Source: Lepiota brunneoincarnata (Eukaryota; Basidiomycota; Agaricomycetes; Agaricales; Agaricaceae). From it: a stretch of DNA of 64,000 bases. The DNA lies in NCBI GenBank assembly GCA_023014365.1, contig JAEBUN010000008.1, forward strand, positions 744,001 through 808,000. The letters are read 5' to 3'. A program made the translations under genes and the position numbers. Each line of letters opens with the position of its first letter. Position 1 is the stretch's first letter. Below the pieces are notes generated by a model. That model saw only the letters and a list, made by a program, of their open reading frames with translations. It ran no database searches and was not told the DNA's origin. This document shows, piece by piece, positions 38,133-49,008 of the stretch.

Positions 38133-38824
38133 TTAACTATGATATTAGTTAAGATACTCATGACTGCACAAAAGACCCATTTCCTTGCCTCTGCCCTAGA
38201 AAGTGGATGAGTTGCAACACCTATGTCATCCAGATGGTACCTAGTCATAATAACAGGTCTGGGAGTGAATCTTGACAAAAAGAATGTAGGGATTAGCTAA
38301 TGCTCTGACAAGAATGTCCCCTTGGAACAGCTCTGATGGTATTGAAAGATAAAAGATCGGATAGGGGTATCCAAGAGGGCACTCAGGGACGGATGCTCCC
38401 TCATAGTAACAAAAGAGACCAGAAATGATGGACTAAAAAATAAAGATTGATAAGAATGAAACAAGCTAATTAAATTCTACTATTAGTTTACTGCCTGAAG
38501 GCTATGGAAGTGAACTTTTAGGACATTAGGGTTGAGAACCCAGGTGTGGAGAATCCAAGAAAAAGATAAAAACCCTTAGATAAGAGTTAGTGAGTAAACT
38601 TGCTAATCCAACTGGCTGTGATATAAATAACCAGGTACTTAGGGAGCAAGTCCCTGAGAGCAAATTATGTTGCTGATATTGGAACTCCTAGAATGATGCT
38701 TCTAAATGATGAGGAGACAATAAAATGATGAAGCTGAAGGCTTGTTTCAGGTATACCCATGAGTCAATTGTATATTGTTATAAAAACTTGTCTGTAAATT
38801 ACATGGGAGGCAAGAAACCACTTA
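38133..38824 (-). mobile_element. LTR-E copy 1
   Basis: Reverse complement of 48297-48985. In the minus sense it ends ATAGTTAACA, followed at once by TGGTATCAGATACAATGCTC (38131-38112), a good match to a methionine-tRNA-type primer-binding site. This fits a copia- or gypsy-type 5' LTR. The outer end is unclear because LTR-A copy 3 abuts it. Confidence 0.6.
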
Positions 38825-39536
38825 TGTTATGATCCATACTCCTTCTGTATCCAAGGATAACTGGAGACGGCCTTCAATCACTCTGCAAGGTGTCCGAGAC
38901 AGTTGGCCTTGTAGAGCTTAGTGGATTGCGCTCAATGAGATAACAAGGGAACACGCCAAGTTAAGGCAGAGAGGGTTAACGACTGCTGTTAACAAGATTA
39001 AAGCTTAGGGCTTTAATCTCTACTTGTACAGGCCTTATATACCTATGAGACACTATATACTTGTTATAGGTAGTTGGGCTGTTCTACTGGTCATCTGCAG
39101 TCTTGGCCATGATGTGCATCCTGGCTGATGGCATCCTACTGTTATTTATATTACAATGAGTCAGTGTCCTTGTTCTTACTGCTGTGTGATGTTCCATCAC
39201 TTTCCTCTGACTCATAATCTCCTTCTCCTGATTCTATCTCCATGGAGTCTCCTCCATTCTCACTCTCCATTCTCTCGGTACTTCCATCTACATCGGAGGT
39301 TGGATCGGTTGATCCATGGCTGTCCTCTTTGTCCTCGGGGTATTCCAGAATATCCTCCAGAGTTATCTCCATTCCCACTTCTCTTGCCAGGTCCTGCATG
39401 GCATTATAATATTCCCCTTCTGCGTCTTCATGTTCCTGTGCTCATAACTGGTCTGTGGTCTCCTGTACCCATCTTGTAAAGTTGAATAGTTGTTCCTGTT
39501 CCTCTCGATCCGGACTATTCATAACAACCACAGCCT
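38825..39536 (-). mobile_element. LTR-A copy 3
   Basis: 712 bp, TGTTATGATCC to CTATTCATAACA. The acidic U3 frame is present but has a TGA in the QL-x-AQEHE region where the good copy has CGG. The flanks ACTTA and ACCAC do not match. Confidence 0.8.
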
Positions 39537-40645
39537 TACAAAAGGGGTAATTTTCATCCCAACCTCAGATTGATCAAACACCGATGACATTGGACAACTA
39601 TTAATAGAAAAAGTCTTCACTAGATTCAGATTACCTGACAAAATCATATCAGATTGAGACCCCAGATTTGCCGCCAACTCCCTCTGAGAACTAGCCAAAC
39701 ATCTAAACATCCAACAAGCATTCTCAACTGCATACCATCCCCAGACGGATGGTTCCACCAAACAATACAACCAAGAAATCAAGACCTATCTCACCATATA
39801 CTGCACCAGGAACCCTCTTGACTGGTCAGAAACCCTCCCTATTGCTGAGTTCGCACACAACTCCAAAATACATGCCTCAAGGCAGAAATCCCCATTCAAA
39901 CTCATCATGGGATACAACCTTCCACCGATACCCACGGTAATGGAAACTTCAAACTTTCCATCAGTAGATGAACGCATCAGACTCCTTGATGATGCCAGAA
40001 AAGAAGCACATGCAGCACATCAACTCTCCACCAACATTATGAAACAAAGAACCAGAAGAACTGTCAAACCCCTTGAAACACATCAGAAAGTATGGCTAGA
40101 AGCCAAGAACCTCAAACTCCCCTTCATCTCAAACAAAATATCCCCAAAAAGACTAGGACCTTTCCTTATCTCAGAAGTCCTATCACCACTCACATACAAA
40201 CTAAAACTTCCAATCAAATGGAAGATACATCCGGTGTTCCACCAAAACCTCCTAACCCCATATAACAAAACAGAAGCATATGGACCTCATCTGACACCAC
40301 CACCACCACCAGACATCATCAACAAAGAAGAAGAATATGAAATAGAAGCTATTCTCAACCACTGCTGATACTGCAGGAAACTCCAATACTACGTACATTA
40401 GAAAGGATACTCCCACACCAAGAACCAATAGATATCTGAAGAAGATCTCCACAACAACACCAATGAATACTTGGAAGAGTATAAAGAAGAACATCAACTT
40501 AACAGCAACGACCAGGAACTACCCAGAACCTACCAGAAGCAACTTTGCTCTACCACCAAACATACTCAACAATGTCCATGAACAACCTTGACCTCATCCA
40601 TCCCCAATCTACTCCCCCCTTCTCCTCTTCCTCCACCACCTCCTC
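39537..40645 (+). pseudogene. Chromoviral integrase and chromodomain relic
   Basis: The plus strand encodes the end of a gypsy integrase in shifting frames: STAYHPQTDGST-like and RNPLDWSETLPIAEFAHNS-like stretches, then the GPFLISEVLSPLTYKLKLPI region and IHPVFHQNLLTPY. The start of a chromodomain, EEEYEIEAILNHC, is followed by a proline-rich tail. Several stops. It ends at LTR-type sequence at 40646. Confidence 0.75.
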
Positions 40646-40754
40646 TGTTATCAGAAGTCCCCTTAAACCCCCTTATCAGAAGCCTCACCGGAAGGAACTC
40701 TTATCAGAAGCATCCAAAGTATATAAATAGACAGAAGACCTGTCATCCTGAAAC
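40646..40754. repeat. Inverted repeat arm, 109 bp (left)
   Basis: Reverse complement of 42670-42778 with about 4 differences. It begins TGTTATCAGAAGTCC, has TATATAAATAG, and ends ATCCTGAAAC. Confidence 0.8.
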
Positions 40755-41030
40755 TGTTACCTGGGTTAGGGGTTTGCTCTTGAGTAGCATGGGGTTCGAC
40801 ACAGGATGTCTATACAGACTTGGTCCTGTCCTACTGAGCATGACTTGGAGACAATGGAGCACTATAAGTCCAGCCAGTTATGGCAAAGAGGTATAGGAGG
40901 CAAGAACTTTATAACACTAAGATAAGGATACAAGGGTATGGTACAGTATCCTTATATACTACTATGTGTGGCTGTGCTCCTACTATATATATCTGGACCT
41001 AGGTAAGTGAGTCATATCCTTATCTATCTA

Positions 41031-42636
41031 CAGTGACCCACAAAACCATTCCAATGTTTTGTACTTTTGACTTAAAGTAGTAATAGCTCAGTAAATAAAA
41101 TAGCCATATTTGTGAATATATTTATAAACATAGCCAAATATGTCATATCTGACTCTGCAAAGTTGCGTCATGTAATACTTCCAAATTAGGCAATTATGAA
41201 TTTTGTAATTATTTTAAGTCATTGGAACGGTTTTGTCAATGACATATTATACTAGGCTATCCTATTATTTCTAGTACTTAGAGTAGCCCCTCCTGGCTTT
41301 GAGTACAGCTGCTACTCTTCTAGGCATACTTTCAATTAACTTCTGACACTCAGAAGCTGGAATAGCATCCCACTCCTTTTCTACCCTCTGCCACAACTCC
41401 TCCATACCCTTGGGAGGAGATTCATACTCTCCCAACTTTCTCTTCACATATTCTCATAAGTGTTCAATGGGATTGAGGTCAGGTGACTGTGCTGGCCAGG
41501 TTAGGAGCCTAAAATGATCTTTTTGAAACCATTCTTTGGCCAGTGTACTCTTGTGTTTGGGGTCATTATCTTGCTGGAAGATAATATCTTGGGGTTTAAG
41601 CTTGTACCACCAGAGACTCTTCTTCAAATCTTCCTCCAAAATTTGCACAAACAATTCTGCATCCATCCTTCCATCAATCCTCACTGCATAGCCTGGGCCA
41701 TCCCACAGCATACAGCCCCAAACCATTACTGATCCTCCTCCATACTTCAGAGTTCCCTTGACCAATCTTTCACTAAGCCCCTCTCCCTTCTTTTTCCATC
41801 CCCACTTCCTCCCATCTGACCCCAAACGATTAATTTTGGTCTCATCAGACCATACAACCAGCTTCCAGTCCTCCACAGTCTAATGCTGGTGTGTCAGAGC
41901 AAAATTCAGCCTAGCCCTCCTATGCTTGTCAGAGAGTAAAGGCTTTTTTTGCTTGACTACAGCCTTCATTCCTGCCTGTTTGAGATGCCTTGCTACATTC
42001 TGTGAAGAGACTGATGTCCCAATGATGGGAGCAAGAGATTTGGCTATATCTACAGCAGTTTCAGCCTTGCCAGCAGAGATAAGATGGATAGCATGCCAAA
42101 TATTAGTGGTAGAGAGTTTTGAAGGACGTCCTCCAAGTGATTTAGTAAGGCTGGAACAATTTTTAGAGGCTAGCCTGGATATGGTACTGCGCCCAACACC
42201 AGTAATTGCCTCAATTTTAGTATAGGAATGATGAGAATTTAGCAAAGAGAGGATGGTTTGCTTTAGAGTAGAAGATAATGGCTTCATGGTAGGTAAGGGG
42301 GTTGAGAATGATGGGACATGGCTGTCAGCACATCTATTTATATGTCAAAGACACATGGTCACATGATCTTGTTGATTGACAATCAACGGAACCATGTGAT
42401 TGCTTGGATTAGTATTAAAAATTACCATTGACAAAACTGTTCCAATGACTTAAAATGCTTACAAAATTCATAATTGCCTCATTTAGAGGTATTACATAAC
42501 GCGACTTTGCAGGGTCAGATATGACATATTTGGCTATGTTTTTAAATATATTCACAAATTTAGCTATTTTATTTACTGAGCTATTACTACTTTAAGTTAA
42601 AAGTACAAAACATTGGAACGGTTTTGTGGGTCACTG
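41031..42636 (-). mobile_element. Tc1/mariner element with TA target sites
   Basis: 1606 bp, CAGTGACCCACAAAACC at the left and GGTTTTGTGGGTCACTG at the right, flanked by TA on both sides (41029-41030, 42637-42638). Terminal inverted repeats are about 210 bp. It is a different family from copies 1 and 3 (ACAAAACCATTCCAATG versus CAAAAAACTGTCCCAATG) but has the same layout. Confidence 0.92.
41271..42287 (-). pseudogene. Tc1 transposase, two nonsense codons
   Basis: One frame of 338 codons from MKPLSSTLKQ to RGYSKY. The N-terminal helix-turn-helix region (IEAITGVGRSTISRLASKN) and the catalytic D, D and E are present in VVWSDETKINRLG, IIFQQDNDPKH and PDLNPIEHL, with DD34E spacing. TAG at 41880 and TGA at 41454 sit where Trp is expected (THQH-x-TVEDW, PIEHL-x-EYV), so both look like G-to-A changes. 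Without them it would be full length. Confidence 0.9.
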
Positions 42637-42669
42637 TAAGTATAGATTGTTCTGATGGTACTTCTGATG

Positions 42670-42778
42670 GTTTCAGGATGACAGGTCTTCTATCTATTTA
42701 TATACTTTGGGTGCTTCTGATAAGAGTTCCTTCCAGTGAGGTTTCTGATAAGGGGGTTTAAGGGGACTTCTGATAACA
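42670..42778. repeat. Inverted repeat arm, 109 bp (right)
   Basis: Mirror of 40646-40754. Its last 8 bases (TGATAACA) overlap the start of the plus-oriented LTR-B at 42771. Confidence 0.8.
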
Positions 42779-43091
42779 GAAACAATCAGAAGTACCATCA
42801 GAATAATCTATATTTAGATAGATAAGGATATGACTCACTTACCTGGGTCTAGATATATATAGTAGGAGCATAGCCACACATAGTAGTATATAAGGATACT
42901 GTACCATACCCTTGTATCATTATCTTAGTGTTATAAAGTTCTTGCCTCCTATAACTCTTTGCCTCTAAACCGGCTGGACTATAGTGCTCTGTCGTCTCCA
43001 AGTCATGCTTAGTAGGATAGGACCAAGTCTGTATAGACATCCTGTGTTGAACCCTGTGCTACTCAAGAGCGAACCCCTAACCCGGGTAACA
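42771..43091 (+). mobile_element. LTR-B copy 3
   Basis: 321 bp, TGATAACAGAAAC to CCCGGGTAACA, with TATATAAGG near 42888 and a near-copy of the TATCTTAGTGTT segment. The right flank is LTR-A sequence. Confidence 0.8.
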
Positions 43092-43346
43092 CTCTTGGTG
43101 CTTCTATCTGCATCAGAAGTTGGATTGGTTGATCCATGGCTATCTTCTTTGTCCTTGGGGTATTCCAGAATATCCTCCAGGGTTATCTCCATTCCTGCAT
43201 CTCTTGCCAGGTCCTGCATGGCATTGTAGTATTCTCCTTCTTTGTCTTCATATTCCTGTGCTCATAGTTGGTCTGTGGTCTCCTGTACCCATCTTGTAAA
43301 GTTGAATAACTGTTCTTGTTCCTCTTGGTCCGGACTGTTCATAACA
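43092..43346 (-). mobile_element. LTR-A copy 4, truncated
   Basis: Only the U3 start (acidic frame, minus) is left, ending GACTGTTCATAACA at 43346. The rest was replaced by LTR-B copy 3. The frame has the same TGA as copies 3 and 5. Confidence 0.75.
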
Positions 43347-43930
43347 ATCAGTAGATGATTGCATCAGACTTCTAGACAATGCCTGAAAAGAAGCACACAC
43401 TGCTCACCAAATAGCTGCTGATATTATGAAACAAAGAAGCAGAAGAACTGCTAAGCCCCTTGAAACACTTCAGAAAGTATGGCTAGAAGCCAAGAACCTC
43501 AAACTTCCATTCCAATCATGAAAAATATCCCCAAAATGACTAGGACCATTCACCATTACAGAAGTCCTGTCACTGATGACATACAAACTCAAACTCCTGA
43601 TCAAATGGAAGATACATCCAATATTCCACCAAAATCTTCTTACCCTGTTTAATGAAACAGAAGCATATGGATCTTACCCAACACCACCACCACCTGACAT
43701 CATTAATGATGAAGAAGAGTATGAAATTGAAACCATCCTCAATCACTGCTGATATCGCAGAAAACTCCAATACTATGTCAAATGGAAAGGATACTCCCAC
43801 ATGGAGAATGGATGGATCACTGATGAAACACTCCACACAAACACCAAAGAATACTTAACCAAGTATAAAGAAGCCCATGGAATTCCCCAGAAAGATCAGG
43901 AACCCACAAGAACCTACCAGAAACAACTTT
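43347..43930 (+). pseudogene. Integrase C-terminus and chromodomain relic
   Basis: A decayed paralogue of 39950-40600: KAKPLETLQKVWLEAKNLKL-like, GPFTITEVLSLMTYKLKLLI-like and EEEYEIETILNHC segments, with stops. A chromodomain-like YYVKWKGYSHMENGWI follows near 43770. Confidence 0.65.
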
Positions 43931-45135
43931 GCTCCCACACCAGAACAACTTAAAAATGCCCATGAACCTTGACCTCACTCATCCTCAAACTACTCCCCCC
44001 TTTTCCACAACACCTTCCCCTACCTCCTCATCATCCTCAATCATCATCATCAATGACCAGAATGTTGAACATACAATATTTCAGACAACTCCCATTCTGG
44101 CCCTGTCTCCCCACACCCCCTCTCACACCTTTGACGCTGCCTACACCTCTCTTAGAGACAAGACCCCCAACCCCAATACCACCCCAGAACCCACAGTCGC
44201 CCCAGCTGCCTCCCTTAGATTCCACTCAGCTGGAGTACAACCATCGAGACCAGATCACCCTTCTAACAGAGATCTGCACAAGGCTGCCACCAGCCAAACA
44301 TTTACTAATAGATTGGAACAATCTCCAATTTCAGAATATGACTGACAACTCTGGTCCAATTACACCCACCACATATGACAGACTAAGGCTCTCACTGCTG
44401 CATACAATATGCAACAAGCCTGGGCAGAATCACTCAAGGAACTTCTCTGAACACAATCAAGCCTCATGTCTGAGATGTCAAAGAACATACCCAAACAAGA
44501 TGAGGTACATCCCTTGAAGCCCCCCACCACAACCATCTCCCCCATTGCCATGACTACCCCTACCCCCATCACCACCACCACTCCCAATAAGGGAAAGAAA
44601 TCCACCAACCCCAGAAACTCATTCAGACATCTCACCCCCACCAGAAACACCACCCACACTGTCACCAATAACAACATCCCAGTTCAGAACTCCCCCAATC
44701 TCATTCACACACAAACCGACCCCCAAACCACTGACAGATCAGTCTGCATTCAATGCAGACACACTGGACACTGGGCTATGGATTGCCCACAGTTTGCCTG
44801 TCTTGGATGCAAACAATATGCTCCAGGACACTACTCATACAATTGCATCAAGTACCAATGCCCCCATTGCACAGTTTTTCAACCCCATCATAAACAGACT
44901 GAATGTCCAGCTCAGAAGACCTGACACACCCCCTACTCCAGAAAATCAACAACCAGTCCCTCAATTACCCCCACAACTCACAATCAATACATTAACCTCA
45001 CCAACGACAACTATTACAAGAAATGTTACAACAAGGTCACTGAATCAAACATCACAGGAGAACCATGTGGTGCCTTCTGAAGAAAACCAAACCACCCCAC
45101 TAGAAGAAAGGATAGAAAGTCCCCACTTTAGATGA
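43929..45135 (+). pseudogene. Post-pol ORF with CCHC zinc knuckles
   Basis: It follows the chromodomain in the same direction. A proline- and threonine-rich part is followed by CIQCRHTGHWAMDC (CX2CX4HX4C) and CLGCKQYAPGHYSYNC near 44740-44850, plus a further CPHC. It probably binds nucleic acid like a Gag knuckle, but its place after integrase is not the usual Gag place. Frames shift at about 44480 and 44880. Broken relatives lie at 23603-24300 and 45847-46745. Confidence 0.6.
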
Positions 45136-45846
45136 TGTTATGATCCAGGCTCCTTCTGTATCTGAGGATAACTGGAGACAGCCTTCAATCACTCTACAAG
45201 GTGTCCAAGATGGTTGGCCTTGTAGAGCTTAGTGGATCACACTCAATGAGATAATAAGGGAACACACCAAGTTAAGGCAGAGAGGGTTAACAACTGCTGT
45301 TAACAAGATTAAAGCTTGAGGCTTTAATCTCTACTTGTACAGGCCTTATATACCTATGAGATACTATATACTCATTATAGGTTATTGGGCTGTTCTACTT
45401 GTCCTGTGCAGTCTTTGACCATGATGTGCATCCTAGCTGATGGCATCCTACTGTTATTTATATCTTACAATAAGTCAGTATCCTCATTCTCCATTCCACT
45501 GCTGTGCGATGTTCCATCGCTTTCCTCTGACTCATAATTTTCTTCTCCCAATTCTATCTCCATGGATTCTCTTCCATTCTCACTCTCCATTCTCTTGGTG
45601 CTCCCATCCATATTGGAGGTTGGATCGGTTGATCCATGGCTATCTTCTTTGTCCTCAGGGTATTCCAGAATATCCTCCAGAGTTATCTCCATTCCTGCTT
45701 CTCTTGCCAAGTCTTGCATGACACTATAGTATTCCCCTTCTTCATTCTCATATTCCTGTGCTCACAACTGGTCCATAGTTTCCTGTACCCATCTTGTAAA
45801 GTCGAATAGTTGTTCCTGTTCCTCTTGGTCCAGACTGTTCATAACA
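45136..45846 (-). mobile_element. LTR-A copy 5 (3' LTR with polypurine tract)
   Basis: 711 bp, TGTTATGATCC to GTTCATAACA. Read on the minus strand, GAAGGGGATAA lies immediately before the LTR start, a good polypurine tract. This makes it the 3' LTR of the element to its right. The internal frame runs through this tract into U3. Confidence 0.82.
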
Positions 45847-46745
45847 TTATCCCCTTCATAAGGTCTGATGTCCTCATCAGACATATCCTCAGTATAGTCC
45901 AACAGGCTCTCCTGTGATGTTTGATTTGGCGACGGGGTCCCAGTCGTAGTAGGGGTCAGGTTCTGGAGAGTCACTTTGATAACTTGGTGGCCTGGGGATG
46001 GTGGGTCTTGGGTGAGGTCGATGACAAGGGGTTCTCTGGAGTGAGTGGTGACGGGTGCATTGAAGGACCGATTCAGAAAGTTGGTGGCTTCTACCAGTAG
46101 ATGTGGTGGTGGTGTTGGTGGTCAGAATGATGACAGGGGCACCTTGAATTCGGGTGCAGAGGGGTCTGGCTGAGGCAGGGCGCTGCTTGGTGTTTGCAAT
46201 AATGTGTCGAATATTGTTGTTTGTGGTTTCATGTGTGAGGGATTGAGCTCTGCTTGGTATTCCTTGTGGGCAGCAATACAAGCCAGGTACCATACTTGCA
46301 GGTTGATGCTGGTAAGGGTTTCTTTCACAGTGCTTCTCGTAATGGCTGGGAGCAATCTTTTGACAATATCAACATTGGTAGTGCAGGCATCCTGCCTTGA
46401 TATGGCCGAATCGATGGCAGCAATTGCAGCAAGTTCTGGTGTTGGATAAGTGATTGGCGGTAGTCCTGGTGGGGGCGTCATTAGAAGCAGATATAGCTTG
46501 TATAGCACTTGGTGGTTGGTTATTCATATCCACCATGGGAGGGTTGGAAGGTTGGGTGGTGGTCCCAATAGGTAGGACAGGGCAGTCCTGACTTCCACTT
46601 CCATTGCTTGGGCTTGGGATCGGACTCTTGAATGGGAATTTGGTGAGAGCAGTTGATAACATGGCAGAAATGGTAGCATTGAAATGCAGATTACTTTTTA
46701 TGAGATTGAAAACGAAGTTTGTTAACAGGTTTGCTAATTCCAACT
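45847..46745 (-). pseudogene. Internal CCHC region of an LTR-A element
   Basis: The minus strand has a CCHC knuckle, CCNCCHRFGHIKAGC near 46390 (CX2CX4HX4C), then a variable Ser/Pro/Thr-rich part. Its last frame (from 45974) reads MTLQNLTP... to IRPYEGDNV and passes without a stop into the U3 frame MNSLDQEEQEQLFDF. Frames change twice upstream. Confidence 0.65.
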
Positions 46746-46991
46746 TTATAAGTTTGTGGGGGAGAGGTTGTCACAGATCTCCAGAAATATATTCAATTCT
46801 AGTGTTTTTAGGGTTTTGGTATGTTATTCTCTTATTCTCCAACTAGACAGACAGTTGTTCTATCTGAATACAATGGGAACTTTGATGGTCGTTACTATAT
46901 AATATGTTAACTAATATCTTCACAATTCAATAAGTCAGGCAAAATGCAAGCTTTCACAATCAGTGAACCTCCATAGACCTAGCAGACAACA

Positions 46992-47689
46992 TGTTATGAA
47001 CAGTCCAGACCAGGAGGAACAAGAATTATTGTTCGACTTTACAAGATGGGTACAGGAGACTACAGACCAATTACGGGCGCAAGAATATGAAGACGAGGAA
47101 GGGGAATATTACACCGCCATGCAGGACCTGGCGAGAGAAGCAGGAATGGAGATAACCTTGGAGGATATACTGGAATACCCCGAGGACGAAGAAGATAACC
47201 ATGGATCAACCAACCCAACCTCCGATACGGATGGAAGCACCGAGAGAATGGAGAGCGAGAACGGAGAGGACTCCATGGAGATACAATCGGGAGAAGAAGA
47301 TTATGAGTCAGAAGAAAGCGATGGAACATCGCACAGCAGTAGCGAGAGTACTGACTCATTGTAATATAAATACCACTAGGATGCCATCAGCCAGGATGTG
47401 CATCATGGTCAGGACTGCGCACGACCAGTAGAACAGCCAAGTAACCTATAACGAGTATATAGCACCTCATAGGTATATAAGGCCTGTACAAGTAGAGATT
47501 AAAGCCTCAAGCTTTAATCTTGTTAACAGCAGTCGTTTACCTCTCTGCCTTAACTTGGCGTCTTCCCTCGTTATCTCATTGAGCGCGATCCACTAAGCTC
47601 TATAAGGCCAACCGTCTCGGACACCTTGTAGAGTGATTGAAGGCCGTCTCCAGTTATCCTCGGATACAGAAGGAGCACGGATCATAACA
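46992..47689 (+). mobile_element. LTR-A copy 6, best preserved
   Basis: 698 bp, TGTTATGAACAG to GGATCATAACA; the flanks CAACA and CAACG agree at 4 of 5 positions, so it is a solo LTR. TATATAAGG near 47474 sets the orientation, which places 480 bp of coding U3 before it. It keeps CpGs that the other copies have lost. Confidence 0.85.
46996..47364 (+). CDS. U3-encoded acidic protein (122 aa)
   Basis: The ATG is the fifth base of the LTR, and the stop precedes the TATA box. The protein begins MNSPDQEEQELLFDFTRWVQ and is dominated by Glu, Asp and Ser, with no transmembrane segment and no motif I recognise. The frame is open here and in copy 2, and interrupted by one shared TGA in copies 3, 4 and 5. 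It is shared by most A copies. In an element with an intact interior it would form the C-terminal end of the post-pol frame. Function unknown; a transcription-activator-like acidic region or a capsid accessory are guesses only. Confidence 0.6.
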   Translation: MNSPDQEEQELLFDFTRWVQETTDQLRAQEYEDEEGEYYTAMQDLAREAGMEITLEDILEYPEDEEDNHGSTNPTSDTDGSTERMESENGEDSMEIQSGEEDYESEESDGTSHSSSESTDSL

Positions 47690-47700
47690 CAACGTGTTCT

Positions 47701-47985
47701 AATGGGCCCTAGCGTACTACGTCCTTTTCTCTTGACAATACTATAAATTTACACTACCCAGCGAGACAGGCTTTTGACAAGCTCCTGCAGTAAGTGTCTT
47801 TAAGCTAGTAGGCCTAGCGGACGGTGTTATCTAATGGGCCCTAGCACACTACAGCTTCTGAACAAGGCAATGAAACTTTTATACTACTCAGCAAGACAGG
47901 CTGCTAGCGAGCTCCTGCAGTAAGTATCTTTAGACTAGATAGACCTAGTGGACAGCGTTTTCAATGGGCCCTAGTGTACTATGTT
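47701..47985. repeat. Tandem repeat, about 131-bp unit
   Basis: AATGGGCCCTAG recurs at 47701, 47833 and 47963, and the intervening text (GACAGGC, GAGCTCCTGCAGTAAGT, CCTAG-GGAC-G) repeats in step. Two full units and the start of a third. Confidence 0.75.
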
Positions 47986-48296
47986 CGCTTCTCAATTAAA
48001 CAGCTCTACAATTCAATGGTATACTTCTGAGGCAAGGCCTCTAAGAGGAACCCAAAGAAACGGAAGTTAGTGAACTTTCTACTTAAGAACAGAAGAGGCG
48101 TAGCAACTTGTATTCAGTTCTTGAGTCAAGCAGAAGGGTCTGTCAATATCTCAATTGTTTTACAGGGTCTGGTTTTAAAGAGTATAACTCTTTAAGTCTC
48201 TGGTGGTCTTATGACCAAAGAAAATTGCGTAAAATTGCTTTATATTCCTATCCTAATTGACCATACAATCAGGGGGGGAAATAGTCAAGCGGTTTC

Positions 48297-49008
48297 TTCC
48301 CTCCCATGTAATTTACAGACGAGTTTTTATAACAATATACAATTAACTTATGGGTATACCTGAAACAAGCCTTCAGCTTCATCATTTTATTGTCCCCTCA
48401 TCATTTAGGAGCATCATTCTAGGAGTTCCAATATCAGCGACATCAATTTGCTCTCAGGGACTTGTTCCCTAGGTGCCTGGCTATTTATATCACAGCCAGC
48501 CAGGTTAGCAAGTTTCCTCGCTAATGTTTATCTATTGGTTTTTATTTTATTCTTGGACTCTCCACACCTGAGCTTTTCAACCCTAATGTTCTAAAGTCCA
48601 CTTCCATAGTCTTCAGGTAGTAGACTAACACTAGAATTAATTAGCTTATTCTATTCTTATCAATCTTCATTTTCTAGTTCATCATTTCTGATCTCTTTTT
48701 GTTTCTATGAGGGGGCATCCTTCCCTGAGTACCCTCTGGGATACCCCCATTCGATCCCTTAGGTTTCAATATCATCAGAACTGTTTCAAAGGGGACATTC
48801 TTGTCAGGGCATCCAGCTAATCCCTACATTCTTTTGTCAAGATTCACTCCTGGACCTGTTATTATGACTAGGTACCATCCGGATGACATAGGTGTTGTGA
48901 CTCGTCTGCTTTCTAGGGCAGAGGCAAAGAAATGGGTCTTTTTGTGCAGTCATGAGTATCTTAACTAATATCTTAGTTAACACAGTATTGGATACAATGC
49001 TCGGTGAA
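48297..49008 (+). mobile_element. LTR-E copy 2
   Basis: Reverse complement of 38112-38824. It ends TTAGTTAACA near 48981, followed by a degraded primer-binding-like stretch (TATTGGATACAATGCTCGG) and then repeat D. Confidence 0.6.

Larger units (their letters stand above)
40755..42669 (-). mobile_element. LTR-B copy 2, interrupted by a Tc1 element
   Basis: Minus-oriented LTR-B from TGTTACCTGGG to ACTTCTGATG, with the Tc1 element at 41031-42636 inside it. The equivalent uninterrupted sequence is the plus copy at 42771-43091. Confidence 0.75.

Noticed and set aside
38825..39536. LTR-A copy 3 as a solo LTR with target duplication
   Set aside because: The flanking pentamers ACTTA and ACCAC differ, so its junctions reflect other rearrangements.
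44037..44225. Glycine-rich minus-strand frame
   Set aside because: Antisense shadow of the proline/threonine-rich post-pol frame.
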